Positions 40,039 to 49,390 of a stretch of DNA of 64,000 nucleotides are shown here, one piece after another. The stretch lies in contig CAUDEL010000004.1 in the NCBI GenBank assembly GCA_958448555.1, positions 1 to 64,000 of the forward strand, written 5' to 3'. The stretch is from Limiplasma sp958448555 (GTDB lineage Bacteria; Bacillota; Clostridia; Christensenellales; Aristaeellaceae). How positions within the stretch are numbered: position 1 is the first letter of the stretch; every line of letters begins with the position of its first letter. Position numbers and translations under genes: made by a program. The notes beneath the pieces were generated by a model that saw only the letters and a list, made by a program, of their open reading frames with translations, was not told where the DNA came from and searched no databases.

Positions 40039-40577
40039 ATTGGCCCAACCGTTTGTCCATCCTGCGCATCGCGCTGGTTCCGCTGGTGGTGCTGATGGCC
40101 TATGTTGACACCCCCTGGTCCTATGGGGTGGCGCTGGCGCTGTTTGTGCTGGGCGGCCTGACGGACTGGGCGGACGGCTGGATGGCCCGGCGCTACGGCA
40201 TCGTGACCAATTTCGGGAAATTCATGGACCCGGTGGCGGACAAGCTGCTGGTGCTCTCGACCATGATTGGCCTGTGCGGCCAGGGATGGATCCCCGCCTG
40301 GGCCTGCGTGGTGGTCCTGTTCCGGGAATTCGCGGTGGACGGCCTGCGGCTGGTGGCCATGGAGCAGGGGCAGGTGATCGCGGCGGGCAAGCTGGGCAAG
40401 ATCAAGACCTGCACGCAGATGGCGATGCTCGTGGCGTTTTTGCTCTCCGCCGCGGGCTGGCTCCATGTCCCGGCGCTGAACGAGTGCCTGCTGTGGCTGG
40501 CGGTTTTGATGACGCTGTGGAGCGGCGCGGACTATTTTGTGAGAAACCGCGCGCTGTTTTCCAGGGGCCTGCGCTGA
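40035..40577 (+). CDS. pgsA: CDP-diacylglycerol-glycerol-3-phosphate 3-phosphatidyltransferase
   Basis: A 180-aa integral membrane enzyme for phosphatidylglycerol synthesis. The CDP-alcohol phosphotransferase motif is DWADGWMARRYG, then GKFMDPVADK (about 48-72), giving the D-x2-DG-x2-AR-x8-G-x3-D-x3-D pattern. About five TM segments. It sits in the conserved rimO-pgsA-cinA-recA order of Bacillota. Confidence 0.96.
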   Translation: MNWPNRLSILRIALVPLVVLMAYVDTPWSYGVALALFVLGGLTDWADGWMARRYGIVTNFGKFMDPVADKLLVLSTMIGLCGQGWIPAWACVVVLFREFAVDGLRLVAMEQGQVIAAGKLGKIKTCTQMAMLVAFLLSAAGWLHVPALNECLLWLAVLMTLWSGADYFVRNRALFSRGLR

Positions 40578-40584
40578 GGAAAGG

Positions 40585-41097
40585 ATGATGAAGGGCATGT
40601 CGGAGCTTGCGCGCGTGAGCGCGGAGGTGGTCGCGCGCTTCGGGGCGCGGGGAAAGACGCTGGGCACGGCGGAAAGCCTGACCGGCGGCATGATCGCATC
40701 GGCCGTGGCCGATGTGAGCGGGGCCAGCGCCGTGCTCATGGGCGGCGTGGTCAGCTATGATCCCCGTGTGAAGCGCGAGGTGCTGGGCGTGACCCGGGAG
40801 GTGATCGACACCGTCGGGGTGGTCAGCGAGCCGTGCGCGCGGCAGATGGCCGAGGGCGCGCGCCGGGTGCTGAAGGTGGACATCGCCGTGAGCGCAACGG
40901 GCGTGGCCGGCCCTACCGGCGGTACGCCCGAAACGCCGGTGGGCACGGTATTCATCGGCGTGAGCGGCCCGGAGGGCACGCGCGTGGAAGAATGTCATTT
41001 TGGAGGAGACAGGGCGCAGGTGCGCGCGCAGAGCGCCGCGCACGCGCTTGGCATGGCGCTGGAGGCGCTGGAGCAGCACAAGGAAAGCGAGGATTGA
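40585..41097 (+). CDS. CinA C-terminal domain protein (nicotinamide-nucleotide amidase)
   Basis: A 170-aa stand-alone CinA-C/PncC domain that deamidates NMN. Family marks are LGTAESLTGGMIA (about 30-42), GGVVSYDPRVKREVLGV (about 53-69) and SATGVAGPTGGTPETPVGTV (about 103-122). The N-terminal MoaB-like domain of full CinA is missing, which is common. The start is ambiguous between two adjacent ATGs (40585 and 40588) behind GAGGAAAGG. It ends 2 bp before recA. Confidence 0.94.
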   Translation: MMKGMSELARVSAEVVARFGARGKTLGTAESLTGGMIASAVADVSGASAVLMGGVVSYDPRVKREVLGVTREVIDTVGVVSEPCARQMAEGARRVLKVDIAVSATGVAGPTGGTPETPVGTVFIGVSGPEGTRVEECHFGGDRAQVRAQSAAHALGMALEALEQHKESED

Positions 41098-41099
41098 CG

Positions 41100-42224
<1,125 letters not shown>

Positions 42225-42230
42225 GTCGCT

Positions 42231-42467
42231 GCCCGCCCCCTTTGGGGGCGGGCCTCAGACTGCTGACAAACACTTTTCGGGAGTTTTGGAGGGCCCGCAG
42301 GTCCGCAACCTCAATCTTCGCGGCGAGCGCTGGCCGCGCCCACCGCTCGTTTCGGTTGACTCCTCCGGATCGCTTTGCCACCTTCGGTGGCAAGTGCCCA
42401 CAGGGCACACGCTTCCCTCCGTCCCCCTCCAAAGTGGATTCGTATCGCCCGGCTTTGCCGGGCGGGC
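42231..42467. repeat. Composite palindromic intergenic repeat, copy A (downstream of recA)
   Basis: The 287 bp between recA and the next gene hold a mosaic of repeats: a 9-bp GC hairpin (42231-42253), a 47-bp block (42256-42302) and a 43-bp block (42425-42467) that ends in the hairpin CGCCCGGC-TTT-GCCGGGCG. Both blocks recur in opposite orientation at 54975-55063, where they lie directly side by side; here 122 bp separate them. The 122 bp contain two more small hairpins (TTTGCCACC/GGTGGCAA and GTGCCC/GGGCAC). No gene is present. Confidence 0.8.
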
Positions 42468-42511
42468 CTGTCTGACAAGCGGCCTGCGAGGCCGGGAAAG
42501 GAGGCGCCGCC

Positions 42512-44008
42512 GTGACCGTTGCCACAAAAGAGTTTCGCAGGTATGGAGGGCTGCTCCTGGCCGGGCTGGGCGCCTGGGCGCTGAATACCGCCGCCGTCTC
42601 CATGGATGGCGCGGATGCGGCCTGCGCCGTCCTGCCGCTGGTGTGGCTGGCCCTGGCCGCGCGGCTTCGCACCGGCGGGCGGTGGACGGAGCGTGCCTGT
42701 ACCTCGCTGATCCTCGCGGGCGGATTTCTGGCCGGACTGTGCTTCATCCTTCAGCTTCCGCATGATTTCAGCTGGCATGATCTGGCGAGCTACAGCGCCG
42801 ATTTCAGCGGCGAGGCCAAGCCGGACGGCCATCTGGGCTATATCGCCTGGATCGTGGAAAACGGGACGCTGCCCGACATGAACCCCTGGCTGGACGGTTT
42901 CAGCGTGTTTTACAATCCGCCGCTGTATCACCTCATTCAGGCGGGGTTCATGAAGCTCAACCTGTGGCTGGGGATTCCCCAGGGCGTGGCGCTGGAAAAC
43001 CTGCAGGTGGTGACGCTCGTGTTTGCGGCGGCGTGCCCCCTTGTGGCGGTGGACCTGATGCGCTTTCTGGGCATCGGGGAGCGCGGCGTGCACGTGGGCG
43101 CGTTGGCGATGGCGTTCCAGCCGTCGCTGTGGATTCTGGGCGCGACGCTCAACAACGACATCCTCACCATCCTTTGCATCCTGCTTTGCATCCTCTTCAC
43201 CGTGCGCTGGGAGCGCACGCGGCGCATGCGCGACATCTTGGGCGCGGCCGCGGCACTGGGCGCGGGCATGGCGTCCAAGCTGTCCGCCGCGCTGCTCATC
43301 CCGTGCGTGGCGATGGTGTTTGCAGTCGCGTTTTTCCGTGACCTTGGGCGATGGAAGCGCTATGCGGGGCAGTTCGCGGCGTTCCTGGCCGTCAGCGTGC
43401 CGCCGGCGGTGGCCTGGCCCGTATACCACCTGATTTCGTTCCAGCTGCCGCTCAACTATGTTCGCCTGCCTGCCGAAACCATCTATGTGGGCCATCTGTC
43501 CCTGTGGCAGCGCCTGGGAATCCCTGGATGGGATGCCCGGCACACGCTGTTTTATACGGGCGTTCGGCGGACGGATCACAACGTGTGGATGCAGACGCTC
43601 AAAACCGCTGTTTTTGATGAGCTGTCCCTGTTTGAAACCGGAACGCCGATGTGGTACGTCTCCTATTTCCTGATGGCCCTCTTTGCCGGGCTGCTCGTCC
43701 TGGGAATCGTGCTGCTGGTGCGCTCGCTGTTTAGGCGCCCCGCCGGCCTGTCGGGGCTTTCGGCGGCGTTTCTGGGGATGTACGGCGTGGCGCTGGCGGC
43801 CAACTATCTCAAATTCTGCCTGGATTATCCCTATCTGAGCAGCTTCAATTTCCGCTACGTCGCCCCGGCGCTGCTGCTGTGCGCGCTGGGCCTTGCCTTC
43901 CAGCGGGACCGCGCCCGCCGCACCGGGTGGCTGGTTTGCTATACGGGGCTTTTTTCGGGGCTGGCCGCGGCGGTCTACGCGATATGGTTCTTCGTTTCCG
44001 CCGGGTAA
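42512..44008 (+). CDS. GT-C-like polytopic membrane protein (PMT-like)
   Basis: A 498-aa membrane protein with about 12 TM segments. The large first outside loop contains HDLASYSADFSG and FSVFYNPPLYHLIQAG (about 142-157), the usual place of catalytic acidic residues in the protein-mannosyltransferase-like GT-C group; no soluble tail domain. The start is a GTG at 42512 after AAAGGAGG. It probably transfers a sugar from a lipid carrier outside the membrane; the acceptor is unknown. Confidence 0.72.
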   Translation: MTVATKEFRRYGGLLLAGLGAWALNTAAVSMDGADAACAVLPLVWLALAARLRTGGRWTERACTSLILAGGFLAGLCFILQLPHDFSWHDLASYSADFSGEAKPDGHLGYIAWIVENGTLPDMNPWLDGFSVFYNPPLYHLIQAGFMKLNLWLGIPQGVALENLQVVTLVFAAACPLVAVDLMRFLGIGERGVHVGALAMAFQPSLWILGATLNNDILTILCILLCILFTVRWERTRRMRDILGAAAALGAGMASKLSAALLIPCVAMVFAVAFFRDLGRWKRYAGQFAAFLAVSVPPAVAWPVYHLISFQLPLNYVRLPAETIYVGHLSLWQRLGIPGWDARHTLFYTGVRRTDHNVWMQTLKTAVFDELSLFETGTPMWYVSYFLMALFAGLLVLGIVLLVRSLFRRPAGLSGLSAAFLGMYGVALAANYLKFCLDYPYLSSFNFRYVAPALLLCALGLAFQRDRARRTGWLVCYTGLFSGLAAAVYAIWFFVSAG

Positions 44009-44014
44009 ATGAGG

Positions 44015-44043
44015 TTGACAATCCTTGCGCAATGCGGTATAGT
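44015..44043 (+). promoter_or_regulatory. Promoter of the Tat-exported flavoprotein gene
   Basis: TTGACA (44015-44020), 17-base spacer, TATAGT (44038-44043). Confidence 0.88.
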
Positions 44044-44053
44044 TACCGTAGTT

Positions 44054-44080
44054 GGACAATCCATGAGGGGGACATTGTCC
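44054..44080 (+). promoter_or_regulatory. Inverted repeat at the flavoprotein transcription start
   Basis: GGACAAT (44054-44060) and ATTGTCC (44074-44080) form a perfect 7-bp inverted repeat 10 bases behind the -10. It could be a repressor site or an RNA hairpin in the leader, upstream of the AAGGAGG at 44090-44096. Confidence 0.5.
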
Positions 44081-44106
44081 CAATAAAGCAAGGAGGTTTA
44101 TTTCGT

Positions 44107-45051
44107 ATGAAGCCCATTGAACAGACCCGCCGTGAATTCCTGCGCGCCGCGGGCAAAGGCGTGCTGGGCGCGGCCGCGTTGACGGCCATTCCCGCCGTGC
44201 TCAAGCCCGCGCTGGCCGAGACGGCCGAAGCGCCCGCCTATCCCTGGACCTACCAGCAGGTGGACAAGGACGCCGTCCTCAAGCACACCTATGACTGCTT
44301 CTACTCCCATGGCGGCTGCTGCGCGGCGGTGTTCGCCGGCATCATGGAGACCATGGGCGAGGCCTACGGCGCGCCCTACAATGTGCTTAACGGCAAGATG
44401 TTTGCCAACGGCGCGGCCGGCTATGGCGTGGCGTCCCTGTGCGGCTCGCTGGGCGGCGCCTGCGCGGTGATCGGCCTGTTCTGCGAGGCGGAGGACGCTC
44501 GCGCCCTGCGCGACCAGCTCTATGAGTGGTACAAGGTTGAGCCCTTCCCCGGCTATCAGCCCGAGATGGAGTCCATCACCACGGTCGCCAACTCCGTGCT
44601 GTGCTCCGATTCCGTGGGCGTGTACATGGAAGCCACCGGCTACGCCATGAGCGATCCCGGCCGTCTGGCCCGCTGCGCCGGCCTGAGCGCCGAGGTGGCG
44701 GTCAAGACCATCGAACTGCTCAACATCCACTTTGGCTTCGAGGCCGCTCCCGTCGTGGAGGAGGCGCCCGCCGAGGAGGAGACCCTGGGCGAGAACGAGT
44801 ACATCGGCGTGGGCACCAGCGAAATCGGCGGCGAGATCAAGGTCAAGGTGACCATGGACGGAGAGAAGATCGCCAAGATCGAGGTTCTCAGCCACAACGA
44901 GACCGCCGGCCTGTCGGATCCCGCCTTCGCGCAGATCCCCGAGGCCATCATCGCGGCCCAGTCCACCAGCGTGGACGCGGTCACCGGCGCGACCAAGACC
45001 TCCGAGGCTCTGATCGCGGCCGTCAACGACGCGCTGTCTCAGGTGAAGTAA
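44107..45051 (+). CDS. Tat-exported C_GCAxxG_C_C / FMN-binding redox protein
   Basis: A 314-aa extracytoplasmic protein. The twin-arginine signal is TRREFLRAAGKG (7-18) with a hydrophobic stretch and an ALA cleavage site at about 37. Residues 60-205 form a cysteine-rich C_GCAxxG_C_C-type domain (C64, C71, C72, C112, C119, C126, C166, C190). Residues 230-314 form an FMN-binding domain with the flavinylation motif DAVTGAT (290-296), where T296 would carry FMN attached by ApbE. It is likely an exported electron carrier or reductase. It faces the tatB-tatA-tatC operon, which would export it. ApbE is not in the window. Confidence 0.87.
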   Translation: MKPIEQTRREFLRAAGKGVLGAAALTAIPAVLKPALAETAEAPAYPWTYQQVDKDAVLKHTYDCFYSHGGCCAAVFAGIMETMGEAYGAPYNVLNGKMFANGAAGYGVASLCGSLGGACAVIGLFCEAEDARALRDQLYEWYKVEPFPGYQPEMESITTVANSVLCSDSVGVYMEATGYAMSDPGRLARCAGLSAEVAVKTIELLNIHFGFEAAPVVEEAPAEEETLGENEYIGVGTSEIGGEIKVKVTMDGEKIAKIEVLSHNETAGLSDPAFAQIPEAIIAAQSTSVDAVTGATKTSEALIAAVNDALSQVK

Positions 45052-45065
45052 ACGGATTAAAACAG

Positions 45066-45104
45066 CCGCCGCGCTTCCGTCATGGAAACGCGGCGGTTCT
45101 TTTT
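45066..45104. terminator. Terminator between the flavoprotein gene and tatC
   Basis: An 8-bp GC stem (CCGCCGCG with CGCGGCGG) extended by TTCC/GGAA, with TTCTTTTT on plus and TGTTTTAAT on minus, so it can serve both convergent genes. Confidence 0.88.
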
Positions 45105-45108
45105 GCCT

Positions 45109-45840
45109 TTATTGCGCTTGGGAAAGGTTTTTGGGCTTGACCAGCCGTGCCAGCTGCGCGGCCACCTCATAGAGCAGAATCATCGGGATGGCCAGCATGC
45201 ACTGGCTGACCGCGTCCGGCGGAGTCAGGATGGCGGCGATGACGGCGATGACCAGAATCACGTACTTGCGCGAACGGGCAAGCTTCTCATAGGTCACCAG
45301 CCCGCGCCGCGCCAGCATGTAGACCACCACGGGCAGCTCAAACATCAGCCCGAAGGGCAGCACGAAGGACAAAACGAAGTTGAAATATTCCTTGACCGAC
45401 CACAGCGTGGAAGCCACCCCGTCGGCCGCGGACCAGAACAGGTCGATGGCCATGGGGAACACCAGGCAGTAGCAGAATACCACGCCGCCTGCAAACAAAA
45501 GCAGCGCCACAAAGAACAGCGTGGCAAACAGCCGCTTCTCCTGCGGGTAGAGCGCGGGGGAAACGAAGACCCACACCTGCCAGATGATGACCGGCATGCC
45601 CGCGATGATCGCCGCGATCAGGCAGACCTTAAACTGCATCATCAGGGCCTCGGACACGCTGGTGGTGATGACCTCGATGCCGCGCGCCCGCACAGGCGCC
45701 AGCACAAAGTCCACCAGCGGCCCGCACAGCAGGTAAAAGAACAACACAAACAGCACCGCCACCGCCGCGACAGAGACGATCAGCATCCGGCGGATGGCTT
45801 TGAGATGGGCCGAAATCGCCTGTTTTTTATCCGTGTTCAT
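45109..45840 (-). CDS. tatC: Sec-independent protein translocase TatC
   Basis: A 243-aa, six-TM integral membrane protein that recognises twin-arginine signal peptides. It carries the usual FVSPALYPQEKR segment in the first cytoplasmic loop and FGLMFELPVVVY (about 162-173), with the conserved glutamate. It is the third gene of tatB-tatA-tatC and lies tail to tail with the Tat-substrate gene. Confidence 0.95.
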   Translation of the reverse strand: MNTDKKQAISAHLKAIRRMLIVSVAAVAVLFVLFFYLLCGPLVDFVLAPVRARGIEVITTSVSEALMMQFKVCLIAAIIAGMPVIIWQVWVFVSPALYPQEKRLFATLFFVALLLFAGGVVFCYCLVFPMAIDLFWSAADGVASTLWSVKEYFNFVLSFVLPFGLMFELPVVVYMLARRGLVTYEKLARSRKYVILVIAVIAAILTPPDAVSQCMLAIPMILLYEVAAQLARLVKPKNLSQAQ

Positions 45841-45846
45841 AGAGGC

Positions 45847-46029
45847 TTACTTGGCGTCCCCGCCCTTGTCCTCCTCTTTCTTGGCGGGCTCATCGTCGGC
45901 CTTGACTTCCTTTTTGAAGTCGCGGATGCTCTGGCCCAGTGCCTTGCCGACGCCCGCCAGCTTTCCGCCGCCGAACACCACCAGCACGATGACCAGAATG
46001 ACCAGAATTTCCGTAATACCGATGCGCAT
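45847..46029 (-). CDS. tatA: Twin-arginine translocase subunit TatA/TatE
   Basis: A 60-aa protein: one N-terminal TM helix (ITEILVILVIVLVVFGGGKL), the FGGGKL hinge, an amphipathic helix (GVGKALGQSIRDFKKEV) and a charged tail. It forms the pore-like assembly of the Tat system. It sits between the TatB-like gene (3 bp) and tatC (6 bp). Confidence 0.94.
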   Translation of the reverse strand: MRIGITEILVILVIVLVVFGGGKLAGVGKALGQSIRDFKKEVKADDEPAKKEEDKGGDAK

Positions 46030-46032
46030 AAG

Positions 46033-46362
46033 CTATTCCTCCTGTTGGGGTTGATCTTTCAAGGTTTTCTCCGCGGCTTTGGATGCGTCCTCCAGCGCGC
46101 CTTTCACGTCGTCGCGCGCTTTTTTCAAGTCCGGACGCGGGTCGGCCTCCTTGAAGGTGCGCTCCAGGTCGCGCGAGGTTTTGTTGAACTCGTCGATGGC
46201 TTCGTCCAGGCCGGTCTCCTCCTTGAATTCGTCGATCCAGCGCTTCAGGTTTCTGACGCCCCGGCCCAGCGCGCGCGCCACCTTGGGCAGGTCCCTGGGA
46301 CCTACGATGACGAACGCGACCAGCAGGATCAGAATCAGTTCGGAAAAACCGATGTTGAACAT
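46033..46362 (-). CDS. tatB: Twin-arginine translocase TatB-like subunit
   Basis: A 109-aa TatA/TatB family protein: TM helix FSELILILLVAFVIVGP, then RDLPKVARALGRGVRNLKRW and a long charged coiled tail. The GP..LP hinge and the longer cytoplasmic tail fit TatB better than TatA, though Bacillota often use TatA alone. The start is the ATG at 46362 with GCGGAGGA upstream. It is the first gene of the operon. Confidence 0.9.
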   Translation of the reverse strand: MFNIGFSELILILLVAFVIVGPRDLPKVARALGRGVRNLKRWIDEFKEETGLDEAIDEFNKTSRDLERTFKEADPRPDLKKARDDVKGALEDASKAAEKTLKDQPQQEE

Positions 46363-46401
46363 GGCAGCCCTATCCTCCGCGATTGATGACGACTGATTTG
46401 T

Positions 46402-46430
46402 ATTGTAACAAACTTCGCGCGGAAATGCAA
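46402..46430 (-). promoter_or_regulatory. Promoter of the tatBAC operon
   Basis: On the minus strand: TTGCAT (46430-46425), 17-base spacer, TACAAT (46407-46402). The same hexamers and spacing occur at 47804-47832. Confidence 0.8.
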
Positions 46431-46459
46431 CCTTCGGCGAGGGGGGGGATATATGCGTG

Positions 46460-46488
46460 AAAAAACCCCGCGAAATGGCTTCGCGGGG
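46460..46488 (-). terminator. Terminator of the surface-protein gene
   Basis: A 9-bp stem (CCCCGCGAA with TTCGCGGGG, loop ATGGC), followed on minus by six T. Confidence 0.92.
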
Positions 46489-46505
46489 CGATGGGGGGCA
46501 GAAGA

Positions 46506-47677
46506 TCAGCGGCTGTGACGTCTCATGTGTACGGCGGCAAGGATCAGACACGCGCCTGTAATCGTCAGCAGCGAAAGCCACAGCGCCAGCGGAGCCGCGT
46601 CGCCGGTAGAAGGCGGGGCGGACGTTACGGACGGTGTGGGGGTTACAGACGGCATGGGGGTTGCGGAGGGCGCGGACGTTGGCGCATCTGGGTCAGATGC
46701 GCCGCATTTGGTACATACGCCATTTTCATAGTTATGCCCCAATGCAGAAATGGTGGCGCCTTCTTTGATAAGCTCCCCGCATGAGGTACAAACCAGGTCG
46801 CTACTATAGCCGGCCTCGGTGCAGGTGGGTTTCTTAGCGCCCTCAAGTTGGGGCTTGTGGCTATGATTATAAACAGTAAAGGAGGTTACAATCTCGTTGT
46901 TTTCATCATAAAGGGTGTAATTGCTGTCGGAATAGGAGTCAATATGCCAGTTATTTTGCTTCATCAGATCGTCAAGCCAGGACAAAGAAGGTTTGCTACT
47001 ATTCAAAATGACAGCAGGGGAGGGGGAGGCATCAACAATGAACTTTTCCTCTGCTGAGGCTGTTTCATTAGAGAAAGTTATTGTTTTAGGGTTACCTTCA
47101 TAAAGTGTGGAATGGCTGGTAAGGACCGCTCCGTTGTCAAGCGTAATGTCGCTGATGAACAAGGCAGAAGGATCTGGCTCAAAGGTCAGTTTGGCACCCT
47201 CCTCCAGGGTCAGGTAGGAATCGGCGCCGCCGCTCGCGCCCAGGCCGATATAGTTGACGGTCATCTCGATGCCGGAGCCAACAATTAGCTTATCATTGTT
47301 GGCACCAACGCCGGACAAGTTGGTCACCTGCACCTGATGCGGCTGCGCATCCCCCCCCTGACAAATTGGATGGTTGCAGGGTAATTAAAAGATCCTTTCT
47401 CATTCAACACGGAGATATCGGAGAATTTCACGTCGTCCTTGAGGCGTATGGTTACGGTTGAGCCCGGGTGTCCCTGTAAATCAAAAGTGATTTGATCCGG
47501 CATATTATCGCCGGAGGAGAAGTCCAGAATCAGTTGATCGCCATCCCACGACAGCTGACCTTCGCTTTTATCCTCGCCATATTCGAAGGTAACGCTTTCG
47601 GCAAAGGCTCCCGCCGGCAGCAATGTCAGAATCAGCAGGCAAACTGCCGCCATCACACCCGTAAACCCCTTTTTCAA
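46506..47677 (-). pseudogene. Cell-wall-anchored surface protein, frameshifted in a (G)8 tract (possibly phase-variable)
   Basis: Two overlapping reading frames form one protein of about 390 residues. The 5' part (47677 down to 47324) starts at a TTG with GAGGGG upstream and has a signal peptide ending PAGAFA. The 3' part (to 46506) is a beta-rich region, a cysteine module (CTSCGELI, GHNYENGVCTKCG), a Pro/Thr/Ser-rich spacer and a PPSTGD sortase-type motif with a hydrophobic stretch and a RRHSR tail. They are out of frame at eight consecutive G (47351-47358 as C on plus); nine or six G would join them. It is either a switched-off contingency gene, a recent mutation or a sequencing error. Base composition is AT-richer than all neighbours. 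Confidence 0.8.
47351..47358. repeat. Homopolymer tract (C)8/(G)8 in the surface-protein gene
   Basis: Eight C on plus (eight G in the mRNA) at the exact point where the surface-protein reading frame breaks. Tracts of this kind change length by slipped-strand mispairing. Confidence 0.85.
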
Positions 47678-47803
47678 AACAAAAACCCCTCTATATTAAC
47701 GTCTGTGCAAGATACATTCCAGCACCATCCTATTTAATACCAAAAAGCAAATATTTCAAGGGAGCTGTGCCTGAAAATACGGGGAATGTCCCGGTGGCCG
47801 CCC

Positions 47804-47832
47804 TTGCATATCTTGACGAATTGGGGTACAAT
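47804..47832 (+). promoter_or_regulatory. Promoter of the GNAT/YgjP-like/hydrolase operon
   Basis: TTGCAT (47804-47809), 17-base spacer, TACAAT (47827-47832). Confidence 0.8.
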
Positions 47833-47892
47833 AAATCGTACTATGGAAGCGAACTGCCCCCGCGGCCGTTTTGGAAAGGATGAGCGAACCTC

Positions 47893-48696
47893 ATGCACGT
47901 GTTCCACCCTCCGCAAAGCGTGAACGGCCTGCCGCCAGAGAACACCTTTTATGTGGCCGACAGCGCGAATATGACCGTCGCGGACGGGTTTGTGATTCAT
48001 ACCTATCACCCCTACCTGTTTCCCGACCGGCCTATCAACCTCTTCATGAGCATCCGCTCCAAGGGCCCCGGCCGGGACATGCTCATGGGCGCGCTGCTGG
48101 CCCGCGCGCAGCAGCTGCGCGAGCAGACGCCGCAGTGGCCGGCCAGGCTGTTTGCCCAGGTCAGTCCGCAGGATACGCCCATGATGGCCTTTTATATGGA
48201 AAGCGGCTTTGACGCCAACGACGCGCTGGACGTGGTGGCGCTGGGCGTTCCCAATGCGCGCCCGGCGGCGCCCATGGGCTATGACATGGGCTATGTGCCC
48301 ATGAACGACCCGGCGGAGATGCAGGCGTTTCTCATGCGCATGAACACCTACCGCCTGGATGCGTGGTCGCCGGCCATGCTTAAGCGCTATATGAGCTTCC
48401 CGCATTTCATGGCGCTCTATATGAGCCGCGGCCCCGAGGTGGTGGGGGAGATCGCCTTTACCGGGGACGGGCAGGCCGCCAAGCTGATCGGCCTGTACGT
48501 GTCGCCCAGCTACCGCCGGCTGGGGCTGGCCAAGTCGCTCATCGCGGCGGGCATGAAGATCCTGGCGGAAAAGGGCGTAAATCACGTGGAGGCGGACGTC
48601 ATCCGCCGCAACGAGCAGCAGCGCCTGCTGGCGGCGAGCTGCGGAGCGACCTTTGTGCGCACGGCCTGCTACTATCCCGGCATGAACTATGACTGA
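47893..48696 (+). CDS. GNAT family N-acetyltransferase (two-domain)
   Basis: A 267-aa protein with an N-terminal degenerate GNAT half and a C-terminal catalytic half that holds the acetyl-CoA loop GLYVSPSYRRLGLAKSLIAAG (key residues R-R-L-G-L-A) and the HVEADVIRRNEQQRLLAASCGA tail (key N-x4-R). The substrate is unknown. It is the first gene of a three-gene operon with overlapping ends. Confidence 0.85.
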   Translation: MHVFHPPQSVNGLPPENTFYVADSANMTVADGFVIHTYHPYLFPDRPINLFMSIRSKGPGRDMLMGALLARAQQLREQTPQWPARLFAQVSPQDTPMMAFYMESGFDANDALDVVALGVPNARPAAPMGYDMGYVPMNDPAEMQAFLMRMNTYRLDAWSPAMLKRYMSFPHFMALYMSRGPEVVGEIAFTGDGQAAKLIGLYVSPSYRRLGLAKSLIAAGMKILAEKGVNHVEADVIRRNEQQRLLAASCGATFVRTACYYPGMNYD

Positions 48697-49390
48697 TGTT
48701 CCCCTGGGGGATCAAAGGATGGAGATACCGTACCGGCTTATCCGTTCCAACAGGCGCACCCTGATGCTGACCGTGGACAGCGAGGGTGCGCTTGTTGCGC
48801 GCGCGCCGTTTTGGATGGCGCACAGCGAGATCGAGGCGTTCATCTTCAAAAAGCGGGAATGGATTTTCAAAAAACAGGCGGAGCGGACGCCGCTCGCGCC
48901 GTTTTTGCCCGTGGAGGGCGCAAGCCTTCCCTGGCTGGGCGGGGAGCTGAGGCTGGCGGCATGCGACCTGCCCTTTTGCGCCGACTTTGACGGCTGGCTT
49001 CTGGTGCCGCGCGAGGGCGACCGGCTCAGGCGCCTGCGCGACTGGCGCAGAGGCCGCGCCGGGGAGGTGCTCACGCCCCGCGTTCGCCTGTGGGAAAGCC
49101 GCATGGGCCTTTCCGTGCGGAGCATAAGCTATACGGCGGCGCGCCGGCGCTGGGGCAGCATGAGCGCCGACGGACGGCTGCGTCTGAATTCGGCGCTGAT
49201 GCACTGCCCCATGGAGCTGTGCGATTATGTGATCGTGCACGAGCTGGCCCATATCGTACACCCCGATCATTCCCCGGCGTTTCATGCGCTGGTGCGGACC
49301 ACCCTGCCGGATGCCGACGCGCTGCGCGTGCGCATGCGCGCCTTTGGCGGGGTGACGGGGCTGCTCGCCGCGCCCAAGGAGGCCCCATGA
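48689..49390 (+). CDS. YgjP-like metallopeptidase domain protein (DUF45, M48-like)
   Basis: A 233-aa protein with the YgjP/DUF45 metal site HELAHIVHPDHSPAFHALV (about 191-209): HEXXH plus a third histidine. The RRWGSMSADGRLRLNSALM segment (about 155-173) is the other family mark. Proteins of this group are annotated as zinc metallopeptidases or, in E. coli YgjP, as having UTP pyrophosphatase activity. An alternative start is the ATG at 48719. It overlaps its neighbours by 8 and 4 bp. Confidence 0.85.
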   Translation: MTDVPLGDQRMEIPYRLIRSNRRTLMLTVDSEGALVARAPFWMAHSEIEAFIFKKREWIFKKQAERTPLAPFLPVEGASLPWLGGELRLAACDLPFCADFDGWLLVPREGDRLRRLRDWRRGRAGEVLTPRVRLWESRMGLSVRSISYTAARRRWGSMSADGRLRLNSALMHCPMELCDYVIVHELAHIVHPDHSPAFHALVRTTLPDADALRVRMRAFGGVTGLLAAPKEAP

